From Nymphaea colorata (lineage: Eukaryota > Streptophyta > Magnoliopsida > Nymphaeales > Nymphaeaceae), in contig NC_045147.1 of NCBI RefSeq assembly GCF_008831285.2, positions 21,530,981 to 21,594,980 of the forward strand: a DNA stretch of 64,000 bases, read 5' to 3'. Positions 26,442-53,408 of this stretch are shown in pieces. Position 1 is the stretch's first letter, and each line of letters begins with the position of its first letter. The notes under the pieces are model-generated. The model ran no database searches. It had not been told where the DNA came from and saw only the letters and a list, made by a program, of their open reading frames with translations. The position numbers and the translations under genes are program-made.

Positions 26442-28070
26442 ACGAGAACAAAAACAGTTACACATGATTACATGTTCTGTTTGTCTTAATGATCCATGGT
26501 GGAGGCACGTGATTGATGCTGTTTCAGAAGTGGCCGCTAACCATAAAGAAGGAACAAAATGGGATCATGCAAACCAGTGAATCAGTTCATTCTTGGTTTC
26601 CATTCTCAAGCCAAGGAAATAAGGTAGATAGTTGTGCAGCAGCAGCAGGTTCCACTTAGTTGGTTCCTCGTGTTGTGTTGCCCCTCTTCTTGTGTTGTCT
26701 AATCTGATGAGATGTGCTGCCTGAAATTCATGCTTTTGGTCGGAAAAGGGTGCAATTTGGGAGTCATTCCCTTGTAGACAAGGAATGGTTGTACAATGTA
26801 GATTTATGATGGTATATTACACTGGACGAGTTGAAACATGCCACTGCTTGTACTTTCTGTTGTATTTAGGGCTTCACGATGCCCAAGAGAGGATGTCTTG
26901 AATAGGATGCTTTTTCCAGTTCTCATTTTGTTCCCATGGGATTAGAATTTGTGTTTCTTGCTTGGCTGTTGCATTCGCTAAAAACAAAGTTCTGCTGATG
27001 TGCGGGTAAATTTTTCATTTTCATGTTGTAAGCATGTCTGCGAGCCGCAGTAAAAAATGTAAATGATTTGAATTCAATACCAAATATAGGTTGCACTGGA
27101 TCTAACTTGATTAGATTTTATTTAACCGAATTTGGAGTTAGATATAAAGTCAAGAATCAGACATCCATTGATGGGAATTTAGAATTGGATTCGGTTGTAG
27201 AACTCCAGACCGACTCAGACTATCGTTCATTTAGTGCAGTCTATCAGGTCCAACTAAGCTGGCATTTAATTGGGTTTCCTAACTCTTTGCCGCCCTACAG
27301 TTTGATCTGTCTGCACTAAATCTTCAACTATCTATATGTTCATGCCAAAGCTGAAGTTCATGAGGCTGAAAGATCTAGCGTAGGTTGAGCATGAATATGT
27401 GTAGGTTAAATAAATTGAAGGCAACCGGATGTAGGCTGGCTTGGATTCATTCAAGCGCGGCCCGGACGTCAAATCAAAAGATTGCACAGTAACGTAACTA
27501 AAAGACGAACAGAGTTTTCCTATGTGCACCCTGTCAATCATAAAAAGGTAAACGGCAAAAAAATAATTTACATGCACGGATGAGGCCCAAAAGAAAGGGA
27601 TATTTGTAATTTTTCGAAGTGGCAAGAACTGCTGGAAGATAAAACCGGTTTGGACATTAATTGAATGTATATAAGAAAATTAGATAAGCAGGCAGGGGAA
27701 AGGGGGAGGGCCTCTCCGTGTATCTCCCCACTGTTAGTTATGCCATTACAACTCTTTCTCTCTCTCTCTTGAATACTTCATAATGAACATGTGGAGGGAA
27801 AGAAAAGGTTCAATATCCAGAATATACCGAATATATATACATACATATATATATATATATATATAGTCATCGACGCTTATAATTTGACAATTTTGATATT
27901 TTATTTCCATTTTATACAACATATGAACAATTGTAGGGTCACAAATCTGTACATATAACGTAGAAATTTATGACTGGATACATCAGCCTTTTGAGAGTGG
28001 AACAAGGAGTGGCTCTTAACGAAGACCGTCCTCCATTTCGAGGGGAATTTCTCAATCCTTGGGAGCTTCG
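26442..28070. other. Kinase 3' flank and intergenic region
   Basis: It holds the 3' UTR of the kinase gene and then AT-rich spacer up to the lipase stop codon on the opposite strand. An (AT)n tract lies near 27848-27866. The two genes converge here. I found no further gene; the frames at 26236-26580 and 27068-27319 have no family features. Confidence 0.6.
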
Positions 28071-31000
28071 CTACAACGAGGAGCTCAAAGCATAGCCATC
28101 TAGACGGCTGTTTTTCAACGTTATAACCGAAGAATCATCCCTTGATAGAACAAAATCGGTGCTCTCTGTGCCATCTTTCTTGATCTTGTCGCTATCAATT
28201 ATAATTTTGCATGATCCCCAGGTCTCCGCTTGTAATTCCACACCGAAGTATTTCAAATGATCAGAAACACTGTTGCCATACACAGACCTGAAAAGCACAT
28301 AGACGAGAAACGATCCAACATAAGAAAGACATTAAGCAGCTTTGCCTATCGACAACAAGGGGAAAGAGGTATCAAACCGGCACCTGCTGCAAGTTGGGTC
28401 TTCACCAGAGCCATCACATACTTTCTCAACCATATATACCAAGCTACCCACGCCAATATTGTAAAGCCATACCTGCATATTTGGACATCACTGTGATTTG
28501 ACAAAATTGTCATGCAATGGAAAAAAGAAAAAGAAAGAAAGAGAGAATTATTTGTGATGATTCTTTGGCAATGCTTGTAACCAAGACATGTCAACCGAAC
28601 GTGCAAGGCAGATATCCACAAGATTATGCAAGATAATTGCAACCAAGGTGTTGAACATTGACCTCATTCAACTGGCAGGTCTAAAATTCAACCCCATGGG
28701 TGGGCAAAAATCCAACCGTTGAAATTTCTTGTTGTCCAAGGTACTTCTACCATTTGACACTCGCCATTTGTTGTTGCCAAGCTTCATAGCCTTACCAAGG
28801 TGTCTGAGATAAAATGTTTCAGATGTTCTGTATCAAAAAGCCCCAATACTCCACTACTCATTTACCGCATGGATGGAAAAATGATTCCATTTCATAGAAC
28901 TACGACAACATGCATACACTGATCATCTCATGAATGGTTCAGATGTTCTGCATCAAAAGGACCAATTTCCATCTCCACTACTCATTTACCACATGGATGA
29001 AACAAAAATGATTCCTTTTCATAGAACTACCACCAGTTGCATAAACTGATCATCTCTTATTAATTAAATTACCTCACGTGGAAAGTGATGGTATGTCTTC
29101 CGGGGAAAATAGGTATAGTATGGAGGTAAATGTGGCACCATATCATGATCATTGATCATCCGAAAAGCAGTAGGAATATGGTCACTGAAGTAGGAAGCAA
29201 AAACTGAATTCCCGATGCGTGGTTGACCAAATGTAATTACTTGACTGATGTTTGCTCCATAATTGACCTGGGAAGGACATGAACATAATAAATTATGCTT
29301 GAATCATATAAAGTACATAACTTTCATTCTCAACAGTAGTAACTTTAACATAATGCAAAATAAGAGAAGAATCAGAACATAAACGGCATAGTATAAATCA
29401 TAGTCACAAATAACGTTTCGGAATTTTAAACGGCAAGGTTTTTCTCGAGTGTAATACGGGGAGCTTGAAAAATACAGGAAAAAATGGTAAATTTTTAAAT
29501 TAAAAAAAAAATACTAAAAATGGGGAGAAAATAAAATAAGTGAGAAACTAATAACACAAACATAAAAAAATAAGTAGATTAACAACAAATAAATAGAAAA
29601 CGAAAAAAACTGTTTGGCATTAAAAAACATGAAAAAATGAAAAAAATGTAAACAAAACACGTTAAAAACATGTTTTTTTCGTTTTTAACATATTTTTTCA
29701 AAAAAATGTGTTTTTAAAGTTTTAAACGGCAATTTTGTTTATTGTGTTTTTTTCGATAAAAAAAAACACAATTTTTTGTGACTATACTATAAATGTAAAG
29801 CCAGTCTTTTCTTTATATTTGTATTGCAAGAGTTCCCTCACCATCACCACATCATAATTTCTCAACTAAGAGAATGTGCAAGTCGAGCCAATTCAGGTTG
29901 AATCGATTAAAAGCTCAATTTCGAGAGTAGGAAACAGGCCAAGCCTTTTCTGTTGTCAGCTTAGAAAAGCCTAAGTGCCAGCTAGATCAGGCTTGGCTTG
30001 GACTCAGAAACTGCACTGAAACTGAAGCAGTTGACCATTGTAGTAATAAGACTGACCCAACAGACAAAACCAGTGCCATTTGTGGGCTTGTCTGAAGGTG
30101 TATGGGTGTGTCATGACATGAAAGAGGAAAATTATAGATGGCCCTTATTGCTCATTTTTCATGCTTACTTTAAGATCAAGTGCACAAAAGGCAGCCATAG
30201 CCCCCCCCATGGAATGTCCAGTAGTCATAACACCAATGTTCCCATACAATTCCCAAGCTCTTTGTACAGCACTGACAATTCCAGGACGTATAGTTGTGTT
30301 GTGGTAAGCAGAATAAAACCCATGGTGCACCTGAAAGGTGAAAAACAAATAATTACTTAATTACTCCTCCTACTCTTCTAGTTCATAATTAACCTTACAA
30401 TGTCTGATGACCCTCACCATTGAATCAGGCATGCCAGGATAATTTAGGTCAAGCTGCTTCCAGAACAGATCTTCAATCCAATTTTGTAAGCTGGTCATAA
30501 TATCCCAATAAGCATGTCAGAAATATCACAAGTAGAGGGAGGGCATGCATATGAATATGAAATTTCAGGAGATCTAAGCATATCCAACCAGAAGGAAGAT
30601 CAAGGGGAGTTGTGTGGAATAGAAATATAAACTTCAGATTATCCGATTGATTTTGTTATAAAGGATAAAACTCTCATGCACATCCTGCAGCAAGCAATGC
30701 TCGTTCAGTTTGCCAATCAAATCAGAAAACAAAAAACCCAATCTCCAGCATCCTTTTCCTTTTACATATTAGTTAAGTATTTACTATTAAACCAACTGTT
30801 CATTATAGTTTTTTGATAATACCATTAATGCAAGTATGGACTTGATTTATGAAACTTGCATTCTTGAAGGAAAAAAGTACATCCAATCAAATAATTTTTT
30901 GTGATTTTCTGGTTCATAATAAGAAAAGCATCCTTGCTTAACATGGACGATGAACCTGAGTTTATCTATATAAATTGATCCAACTTTTGGAAAATCGACG

Positions 31001-34000
31001 AATCATTTAAAGTGCTTGGTATGCACTTCACAGATTGTCAAATATAGATCCAAACACCAACCAACAAAAACTAAAGGCAAAAAAGGGGTCATTGTTGTGT
31101 GCAGACTAATATTAGGTGCCATCCTTTCTTTAACGCCACTGAACAACCAGAAACATAATAACAAATTTTCAAATAGTTGAGTATCTTCTTACTGCTATAT
31201 AAAGTCCCTCCATATGCAGTTCAAAATACTAGGTGAAGCCTAGTGTCTCCTGGCTACCAATTTTAAAATTAGTTGTCAAGGAAATGTAAGAAACAGGAAG
31301 GTTCTGTAATTCATGATTGCATGCTTAGAAAAGATTATTACTTTCTTGCAGGCTACCTTGGGCCACAAAATGCACTTTCAGAGATTTAAGCTCATGATGG
31401 TTATTGTACAAGTCCAGCAAAGATAGCATACCTATTTTCCTGTGTCCCTCTGAATGCTATCACAATAGCATTCAGATCTTCAGCAACCCCTACATAAGCC
31501 TGCAATATCCATATGTTGGCTAAAATTTTTTACCAGCAAAAAGCAAACATGCACACAAACACACACAGGCTACTGAAGTACAGAACACATAAATAAGTAC
31601 AATATATGAGAAGTCGGCATCTGGAGAGGAAACTGAAACTTAAACTTCGTAGATATGTGATTTAGAAATTCCTACAGCCAAGAAAGCACTAAGCCATGAT
31701 ATCATGGCTTCATATATATTTTTCAATAACCTTGATACAGATTGTTATCATCCTGTAATATGGAAAAGTAATGAACAACACATGCAAAATGCTTATACAC
31801 CGTTTTCAGGTTTCTATTAGTAAGATCTTCTCAATCATTAATAAAAAACTTTGTTTTTCTCAGAAAATCTCAGCAATTCAAAAAATCAAAAAATTAATAG
31901 TTAAAATTATGAAATTATAAACTTTCCGCTATTTTATGACATAAACATTAATAAATATTTAAAATAGGTACCTAAATACTAAAACTTAAAAGAATCTCCA
32001 AATTTTATTAATTTTTTTGGATAAAAATAATGAAAATGACATGATATTTTCATTTTGGGATAATCAGAATATCATAATATTTCTCTTTTGCTTTCACTTG
32101 TTTTTGACGTTCCTATTGTAATATTTTGAAAATATATTTGTGGCTATTATTATATACTCTCTCTCTTTCTCTCTCCAACTAGTCACTTTGCTCTCCCTCC
32201 CACAATAAGGTGTACAATGCACATAATATGCCTAATGCCTGATCCATGAATTTATTGCTTAAGCAACATCACAAATCTTCAAAAAAAATCAAAGCATGAA
32301 TAGCATTACAAGGGTTTTAAAAGGATCATAAATGAATCAGCTAAACATAGGAAATCAGTTAAGGCCAGAGATGCTACATACAAAAATAGGAAAACCACAA
32401 AGAAAAAACCTATCAGTTTACACCGACAAGCATTACCAATCTCCAAAAACAGTATGTCCATGAATGTCCAGCCAGCAAAAGTTAAACCCAACATTTTTTT
32501 TCTTTGTGTCATTTGATTACGGATCCTTATTAACCAAATGGACAGAGATCATCAGTTGGAGAAAGTTCAAAAGGGTTAATTTGAGAGAGGGAGAGAGAGA
32601 GAGGCTTCCTTTTGCTTTAACTTAACAGGAGGAAAAAAAAAACTTAAGAGAAGTAACTGTATCCAGCCACGTAAATTAGATTTTGACATGCGCATCCATA
32701 TTCTTAAGGTAAGATGTAAGTTGCCTTCCAATTTCCTAGGCTTCAAAAAGCTCAAATGAAGAACTGCACCTGAAGACAATGTTGAACGTCAACTATAAGC
32801 TCTATCATTTCAAACCCCTGTAAGCAACGTAAAAACAAATATCAATTTCCCTGGCAAGTGGCAAACCATACAGATTGTTAAATGCTTAAGCATAGAGAGC
32901 CAGGCACATCTGAATCTTAATTTACGTTCCAATTTTACCTCTGTCATGCCAGTGCATCTTGAGCAGGTCCAAGTAAAGAGGGCAGTCAGATCTGACATGT
33001 AGACCTAGAAGATGGAACAAAACCAATTTCATGAATACTGAGAACATAAGCAGGAAAAACAAGGATGAAGCCTACAACTTAAAACACCCACATATCTGCA
33101 ACAAATTTGGTAATCACCAACTGTGAAGTAATAACGACATATTTATTGTTAAAGCTCACCGCAGAGGCGTACTCCACCAATATTCTTGCAAGCGTTTGGT
33201 TGTAGCCAGCAGTATGATGTCTATATTTAGCATCAAGCTCTTCAAACATGGAAAACATAAAACAAGGTGCTCAGTCAAGGATCTAACAAAAATAAGCTCC
33301 ATAAAGTTTGATATATAGATGTTTATTTGTGCATTAAAGCCTACAGACATATATTGCCAGTTCTCACTCAGAAGTATGACGTGCATCGGGGGAAAACGTT
33401 GAACTTTATTACTAGAAATAGAAAGCCTTGCATGATGACCCACTTATAGCTCAAGGAGATGAGAAGGAAACGAAAACAGTTCCCAAAATACCAAAACAAT
33501 CAACTGCCAAGAACTACCTGACCAGTTGTGATGTTTAGACTTCAGATCCCTATATCCCCAACACGTAACAGCAACCCGAACTAATAAAAAAAAGAGCAGA
33601 GAGAAAGCGAAACCAAAAACAAGGAAAAAGGCAGACAAATAACAAGAAGAAGGTAGTCCGAGCAACAAAAAAGCAAAGGGAGAAAAAAGGTCTGTCACAA
33701 TGCATGCACACATTGCCTACTTCTTATAGGATGATAGACACTTGCAAAAGTTGTGTCTTCTTTTTTAACTAGTAAAAGTGATTTCGTAGGACAAAAGCCG
33801 ACAATGGAAAGATGTCCCCTCAAGCAAAAGGAGGGAAAGGTACTGACAAGCGCAGAAGAAACATCGTCAGGTTCACTTGCTAGCATGCTAGTTGCCACTG
33901 CCTAAGCACCAGATCAAATAGCTAAAGAACTATTAGTGAGCTTCAATGTCACGCCAAACACGCCTCTTTTGTCCACGCATAGGTGATTACAGCCTTTAGG

Positions 34001-34222
34001 TCAAACTACAATATGATGGCATCAGAAATATAAACGCAGCATGAGAATCTATGCATCATCAACTACAAGGGAACATAGATGGCAACAAGGTTAAAACAGG
34101 CACTGTGCTCTTGCATCAGCAATCAAAGGTATGGGAATAAGGAGGAAGAAAGCACCTCTTCCACTGGAGATCAAAGGGAAGCAGATAAGAAACGCCAGAA
34201 GCAAGCATCGAATGGAGCCCAT
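28071..34222 (-). CDS. Secreted class 3 lipase (alpha/beta hydrolase)
   Basis: Eleven exons on the minus strand (34222-34156, 33897-33844, 33239-33160, 33004-32939, 32817-32770, 31499-31432, 30490-30418, 30330-30169, 29267-29073, 28472-28384, 28287-28071) join in phase to 372 residues. Residues 1-20, MGSIRCLLLAFLICFPLISS, form a signal peptide. The nucleophile elbow is GHSMGG with Ser192; the acid is in HDMVPHLPP (Asp248); the base is His266 or His267 in YHHFPREVW. AFRGTQEN lies before the lid region. The family hydrolyses acyl esters of lipids; the exact substrate is unknown. Exon 2 (54 bases) is the least certain, because the segment it encodes is not one I recognise from homologues. An intron of about 1 kb carries a MITE-like insertion. 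The gene converges with the kinase gene and diverges from the ISWI gene. Confidence 0.92.
29399..29784. mobile_element. MITE-like insertion in a lipase intron
   Basis: The left end reads CATAGTCACAAA and the right end TTTTTTGTGACTA, which are inverted. They are flanked by near-identical 10-mers, TAGTATAAAT (29389-29398) and TACTATAAAT (29785-29794), as a target duplication of 9-10 bases would leave. The interior is A/T-rich and palindromic around 29660-29710, with AAAACATG/CATGTTTT arms and two AAACGGCAA motifs. A 9-10 base duplication points to a Mutator-like non-autonomous element. Confidence 0.6.
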
Positions 34223-35250
34223 AGCCTGAGACAGGAGTACCACCGACAAGTTAGCTCCAAAATAGCCAGTTACAAAGTATGAATAGACGAGGAACCTTCA
34301 ATGTTGCATGTGTCCTTTTTTGGACTAAAAGGGAACGTTCACCAATCAAATATGCGTAGTGCCGAAGATTGAAGAGAATTCACTACTCCACAGATACAAA
34401 CTCGTTTTTGTCTGTCCAGTCGACCGAGTGAGACGAGCGACAATGTCATAGAAACTAATTACAATGTTTACCCAACACCTCAGAAAACAAAGGAATCTAC
34501 CAAGTCATCTCACATTATAGGGTTAAGCAACTCTTCCAGATGATCAAATAAAGAGTTCTATGTACAACAAATAATAGTCTGACCCTATGGATACATCTCA
34601 TAGCTGATAAATTGGACAATCGGGTTGAATGGGTTAGACCACTAAAAAAAATGTGCTCTAACCGAGCAAAATACCAAAGCCAATATGGAGTTTGGACTTA
34701 ATTCTGGCCGATTATTTAACCTACTTCACTCTCTCCCTTAAAAACTAAAAAGGCGTGCCAACACGCGAAATTCGCGGATCCAAACTAGAACGCTTGGAAA
34801 ATAAACAACAATCAATCATCTTCTGCCGTTTCTGTTTCCACCAAAAGTTAAACTAACAGCGCGTCAACGCCAAAATATTGCAATAACATAACCAATAATG
34901 AATCCCCCAACAACAACAACAAAGCCGTTTCTCCGATCATCGGTAAAAGAGAGAGAGAGGGACAACAAAACATAAGAAGAATAACAGACAGAGATTACCC
35001 CCCGGTTCAGACGATCCGACCAAGGGAGAAACGATAAATGAAGTGATCGCTGCGTCCTGTATCAGCGAGGCGGATGAACCTCGGTGCTGCCGGGCCGTTT
35101 CCGCCGGGGCTCGGTGCTCTTTTCCGGCCGCCGGTTTCTACCCACCGACGAACGATTGCGTATGGGGTTGAGCGTGCCCGATTTCGCCTCGTCTTAGTCG
35201 CCTCAGGAAGAAATGTTATTTGATGTTGTTCGATTATTTCCGACGGTTGG
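34223..35250 (-). other. Lipase 5' leader exon and leader intron
   Basis: On the minus strand a GC-rich block (about 35200 down to 34998) ends at CCGGGGG|GTAATC, a good donor. The acceptor CCTGTCTCAG lies immediately before the lipase ATG region (about 34229). The first exon therefore seems to be non-coding, followed by an intron of about 770 bases. The open frame at 35007-35387 (minus) overlaps this block but shows no domain. Confidence 0.5.
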
Positions 35251-35399
35251 AAATTGGCATGAAATGTTGCGGCGGGGCGAAAATCTAATGGGCATATGCT
35301 CCGCGAATTTCGCTCTCTCCTCTTTTTCACCTCCCCGTTTTTATCCGTCGACCTTTTGTTCCAACAGGATGTCCATATTAAATCCAATCCATTGCTTGA

Positions 35400-38025
35400 T
35401 TAATCCAACTTAAAGTCACGATTGAATCCGACAATATAAAAAAGTGCATTTTCTATTTGGTTGTTCCTCATATCCATCGTTTCGAGTTCAATTAACTGAA
35501 AGCATTAGCGTTTAAGATTTGGGCAAATAACAAATCGCATATTTAACTTCTAACAACTGGCAAACAGGTGCTCAAATTTTGAAATTAAATTTCAGAGAGC
35601 CGCTTATTAATACAAATATTGTGGTTTGGTATAATTTATGAGAATATCTCTCCTAATGAATTGTTGACCAATAAAATATATATTTGTCTGAGAAGGAATC
35701 TGTTGATTATTTTATGTCAAAAAATAATGTTTGTGCTGTTAAGCGACTCTTTGTCTCGAAATTTGAGTATCTGTTCATCAATTTTTGGAAGTTAAGCTGT
35801 TTGTTCTTATCCATCAAAAAAAGTTAAGTGTCTCTTTTATTGTTTTTTTCTCAACAATTATTTTGATTTGATCTTTCGTTTTTTGTAGCTTACCTTTTTC
35901 CCCGTATAATTTTTTAAAGTCAATTTAGCTTTTGTATAAATCCTCATATTATGGCTTTGAATCTTTTTTAGTTCATCCTAAGAACCACACTATCTTAGCT
36001 GCAACCTTTTTTTCTCGATATTATATTATCACTCGCATAATTTTATCTTTATTTCGTTAACTTCTGCAAGTTTTTAGCATGCCACCTGACAGGGTGTGAG
36101 TGTTACTTAGTTTTAGAGGATAATATTGAAAAAAATAAAAACTTTTTCCCATTATCAATTCAATTTTATTTCGAGCCTTTTTTACCAAATTTATGAAAGA
36201 AAATGCATGTTAACAAGTTTAACAAAATTGACTCGTTCGATAGAATTATATGCAAGAGATAAGTGCGAATAAGAAGATGATGAACTTAGTCAAAGTGTGT
36301 GGTGCCGTCAAGGAAAACTAGTTTGAGTCCTGTTCAATTTTAATGCCGTAAGTTCGAGCAACTCTTCCCAGAGTGACGTGGTTGAATAAGAATCCAAACG
36401 GGTCACAGTTGTTTTCGATTGACCTGATTTTTATTGTTTGAAATTGGAGTTGGATTTGGATTATGATTTGGATGGACATGGTATCAAACAAAATTTCGGG
36501 TGCCAGACAAACAAAATTTCGGGTGAACGGATAGTTCAGAAAAAAAAAAAACTAAAAATCTTTTTTATTTTTCATAGATGGAGTACGGTACACCTGTCAA
36601 TGAAAGTGTTGTGATTCCAAATCACTTATAATGTAAGAAAATAACACCCATAAAAATCAAACCAATAACACTCGAATTAGTGCATTAAGAATCAGATCCA
36701 TGTTGATTTGCCGATCTCTCGATTTGGATTTGTCAACGAAGATCTCATGCCAGTTTTGAGTTCACTTGATCATTGGACGAGGAACCTATTGATGGTTTGA
36801 GATTTGAATTAGATATTATCCAAGCGATCAACATGATTCGTGACAATTTTTTGATGATAAGGAGCTTGATATCTCGACTGGCCAAACACTACATGATAAA
36901 AAAGGTAATGTATTCATCCCCAACATTATTTTTAAATTGCACGCAATTTTTCATTTCCCCTTTTCAAGCTGTCACTACAGCTTGTTAGCAGTGAAGTTAA
37001 TTAACCATATAATAGCCTCATTCATGATAGTCAACCTTTTACTACCTTGCTATTTTTTTATTATTTTGTGTGGTGGGAGAATTATGAAAAAGCAAAGGCA
37101 GGTGCCTACTCTTATTTTAACGTTTAGTACAAAATCATATATATATATATACAAATTTTTTTTGCCATCGGATGGCAAAAAGAAAATGTATGTTGTCAAA
37201 GAAGTCGTCACAAAAATATTAATTGACGGTTATTAGTGATGGTTTATAACGCAACAATAATTTGTTGTGTTTTTGTCCATTATTTAGTTGGTGTGTTATA
37301 TTCATGTTAACTGTGGCTGTTATGTTTGTTCCAAACTACATGCATGTACGGAGCTAGGGATGTTATATTCACCTTAACTGGGGCCTAGAGAAGGTTATAT
37401 ACATAACACAAGAGGCACAGATGTGAAGGTCCATCCTTTCTCATTGACACTTTGACGACGCTGAAAATCAAAGCCAGCGTCCCATGGGGCTGCCTTCCAT
37501 AAGGTTTAATGAAACAATTGTACTTCTTCAAACATGGTATGCTACTATTTGCAGTGTAATTTGAAAATCGAACTAACGACGAAACTTTCACCAGCCGCTA
37601 ACCGCACCAGTTATGCTATGCCTCTTTAAGACATCAAACATAAAAAGGAATAAGAATTGAAAGGTTGTCCTCTTATATGGGAAATTCACCGCACCAGCTC
37701 GATACATCTCACATACGTTCACTTCATATAATGTTTGAGTGACTTGCGCCAAAGCAAACATAGAGAAGGGCATTGGATGTATGATGATGTCTGCGATTCT
37801 ACGGCCGGTCTCATAGAAGGTCCGGGTAACTAACGAGCCCAAGCCAAACCCGATCAGAATGGGGCCGGACCCGCCGACCGACCGGTTGCCTGCCCTCGTC
37901 GTGTCTGGTTCGCGGTTCGAGTCGAACCGTGACGACGCGAATCCCCAGTTCATGGTTTCCCACAACGAAGGACTTGGCGGGAAGCAGTTCACCAAAATCA
38001 TTTTATTTTTCCCGACGTATCGGCC
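35400..38025. other. Divergent intergenic region between lipase and ISWI
   Basis: The region is AT-rich and has no recognisable exons. It includes one tRNA-like SINE candidate near 37555-37625. GC content rises sharply from about 37800 toward the ISWI promoter. The two flanking genes are transcribed away from each other across about 2.7 kb. Confidence 0.6.
37555..37625 (-). repeat. tRNA-like SINE candidate with A and B boxes (minus strand)
   Basis: On the minus strand CATAGCATAACTGGTGCGG (37620-37602) resembles an A box, and GTTCGATTTTC (37573-37563) a B box. The spacing is about 30 bases, as in tRNA-derived SINE heads. The first bases recall the candidate at 15985, which also begins GCATAG. 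Confidence 0.4.
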
Positions 38026-38029
38026 CAGC

Positions 38030-38037
38030 TATAAATA
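38030..38037 (+). promoter_or_regulatory. Putative TATA box and promoter motifs of the ISWI gene
   Basis: TATAAATA lies about 110 bases upstream of the ISWI ATG, directly after CGGCCCAGC, which contains a GGCCCA (site II-like) element. Just before the ATG the leader has CTAGGGTTT, the complement of a telo-box (AAACCCTA). Both motifs are typical of plant genes expressed in dividing cells. The ATG itself sits in GCCATGG, a strong initiation context. Confidence 0.55.
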
Positions 38038-38146
38038 CCAGTGCGTGCCCCTCTCCTCGAAAAGGAGTCACCCGTGTGTTAAACGAGTCCCGATTTCCCT
38101 CTCTTTTTCTCCGATCGGGTTCTTCGAGTTCGCTAGGGTTTCCGCC

Positions 38147-51322
<13,176 letters not shown>

Positions 51323-53367
51323 TTTCAAGGTGGATCCTTGCAGAAATGTTGCACTGCTTCCAGTGCATTTTACTACCAAAGATTCAGGGACAATCAGCAG
51401 AATACTTGTGATGGTTGGTTCATATGAATCTTAAAGGGTTTGATCCTGCGGCATCTCCTTCCCGTAATTTTGGCGAATCGTCCTTACTTTTTGTGGTGAA
51501 GGCTTGAATGGGAGGGGCACATGCTTGACGTGATGCACTTAATTCACTCTGACATGATCCGCTATTTTGGAGAGGATATCTCCTTCGCGCGTGCGACTTA
51601 CTGATATCCTAATAGCAAAACAATAGGAATCTCCATGTATATCGTTGTTATCATAGCCTATTTCCAATGAGGTGCTGTATCTTCGTCATTGTCATCAGTT
51701 AGTTGGTCATGAACAATTTAAGGCCTGCGACCCTGTTTACCTCGTTTGAGGTTGGGAGTCGCCTCTCCAAATGTGTTTTGCTGGCCAGAAATGTTTGGAC
51801 GATGGGCCTTTGTATTCTTATTTATAAGTAGGATTACAAAGCATGCACCTTCACAGTATTCACAAAAATAGTGCATTTATTTCTTTCGCGAAATGATGAG
51901 GCTTTGAATATGTTTTGATTTTTTGACTTGGTTTTGAACCACCTTTGGTCTCCTTTGGAAACCCATCCGAGCCTCCGAAGTACTTTTTTACGTGCTGCGG
52001 TCATTGTCGTTGGAAAGTTCTTTTAGCCTTGTGATTTATGTTCAAGATTGTTGGGGAAATTGATAGCATGAATAAGGTTCGGGTTTTTTATTTTTTTTGG
52101 TTCTATACGGCCGTCGAGAATTTTCTGGAGAATACTCGAAACATGGGGTTCTCTCGTTCCCCTTTTTTTTCTCATGTTCAGAAATTAAGCCTTTGCAGAC
52201 TTCGTTCTCAGGATGCATGGATAACAAAACTCACACCTGTTCAATTCACCTTTTCGTGCTGATCAAAAGCCTTCTTAAAATTCATTTGATGCTTGCATGA
52301 CAGCATTTGGACAAAAGAAAAAACGGAACTGAGCCTTTATGCTCTCGGTGGCTTTTCTAACATGGCCTTTGGATATGTGCTCTCTTAAATAGATATAATA
52401 CATATTCTTAACCGTGAACATCGTTTTCATAAATAAGAATCTCAATGGCTCGGTGATTGAACCTGTTTAGTTGGATTTTGTTAAGAAAACGGATCCAAAT
52501 GCTAAAAACCTGGACTCGAACACGAGATTTGATTCAAGTGCATGAGTTCGTGACGCGATAGAGTTTCAGCCAATTTTATATTTACAGTTTCGTTTTACAG
52601 ATATTGATTAGGATTGATGTTCAGAAATTCAAGTCCAAGTCTGAATCCGATTTTTAAAAAAATCCGATCAAGTCAAATATGCCTAACAGTAGATTCAACC
52701 TAAATTTGAACATCCCTATACCCAAAAAGAAGGAAGTAATCCTGCGCATGAAAAAATATTATTACTCACCTGGCAGCCTTTGACTTCTTCAGGATTCTAT
52801 ATCAATAGTTTACCATTCAGAATGGGGGGCGCAGAATCTTTCATTGCGCGAGAGAGGATCATCCCACTGCTGAAGCGATGCCCGAATTCCCCCCATTAAT
52901 TACGTGGGGATTTTTATACTACAATTTCAGTGTTTTTGAAACGTGAGCAACCACTGTACATCCTCATAGCACAAACCGACATGCCGAATTGTAGCCCTCA
53001 ATCGGGCCTTCAGTCACCCGTTTCTTCAAATTGACAATTTACGTAGCTTTCCAGCCTCCGTCGTGTCTTTGAAGTCGTTCTATTTTGAATTAATCACTTG
53101 GTGCTACACGATTTACGTTTGGCTTAAAATTCTCTACTTTTGGTGGACGCCTAACGTTTTGGAGACTCAATATCTTCTTGGGCGTTGGGAGATTAAGGTG
53201 TTTATCCACGGACTTGATGTATTCGTTGAATGGTTGGTCTCCTCGGGACATCCGGTAAAACTGGAACTCTTTCTTATTTCATTGCGTCAGAGTTTATCAA
53301 GAAATCTGAATTTAGTGAAAACGTGCTGAAGGATAGGCCTCAACCTTTATTGTTAAAAAAAGTTGGA

Positions 53368-53408
<41 letters not shown>

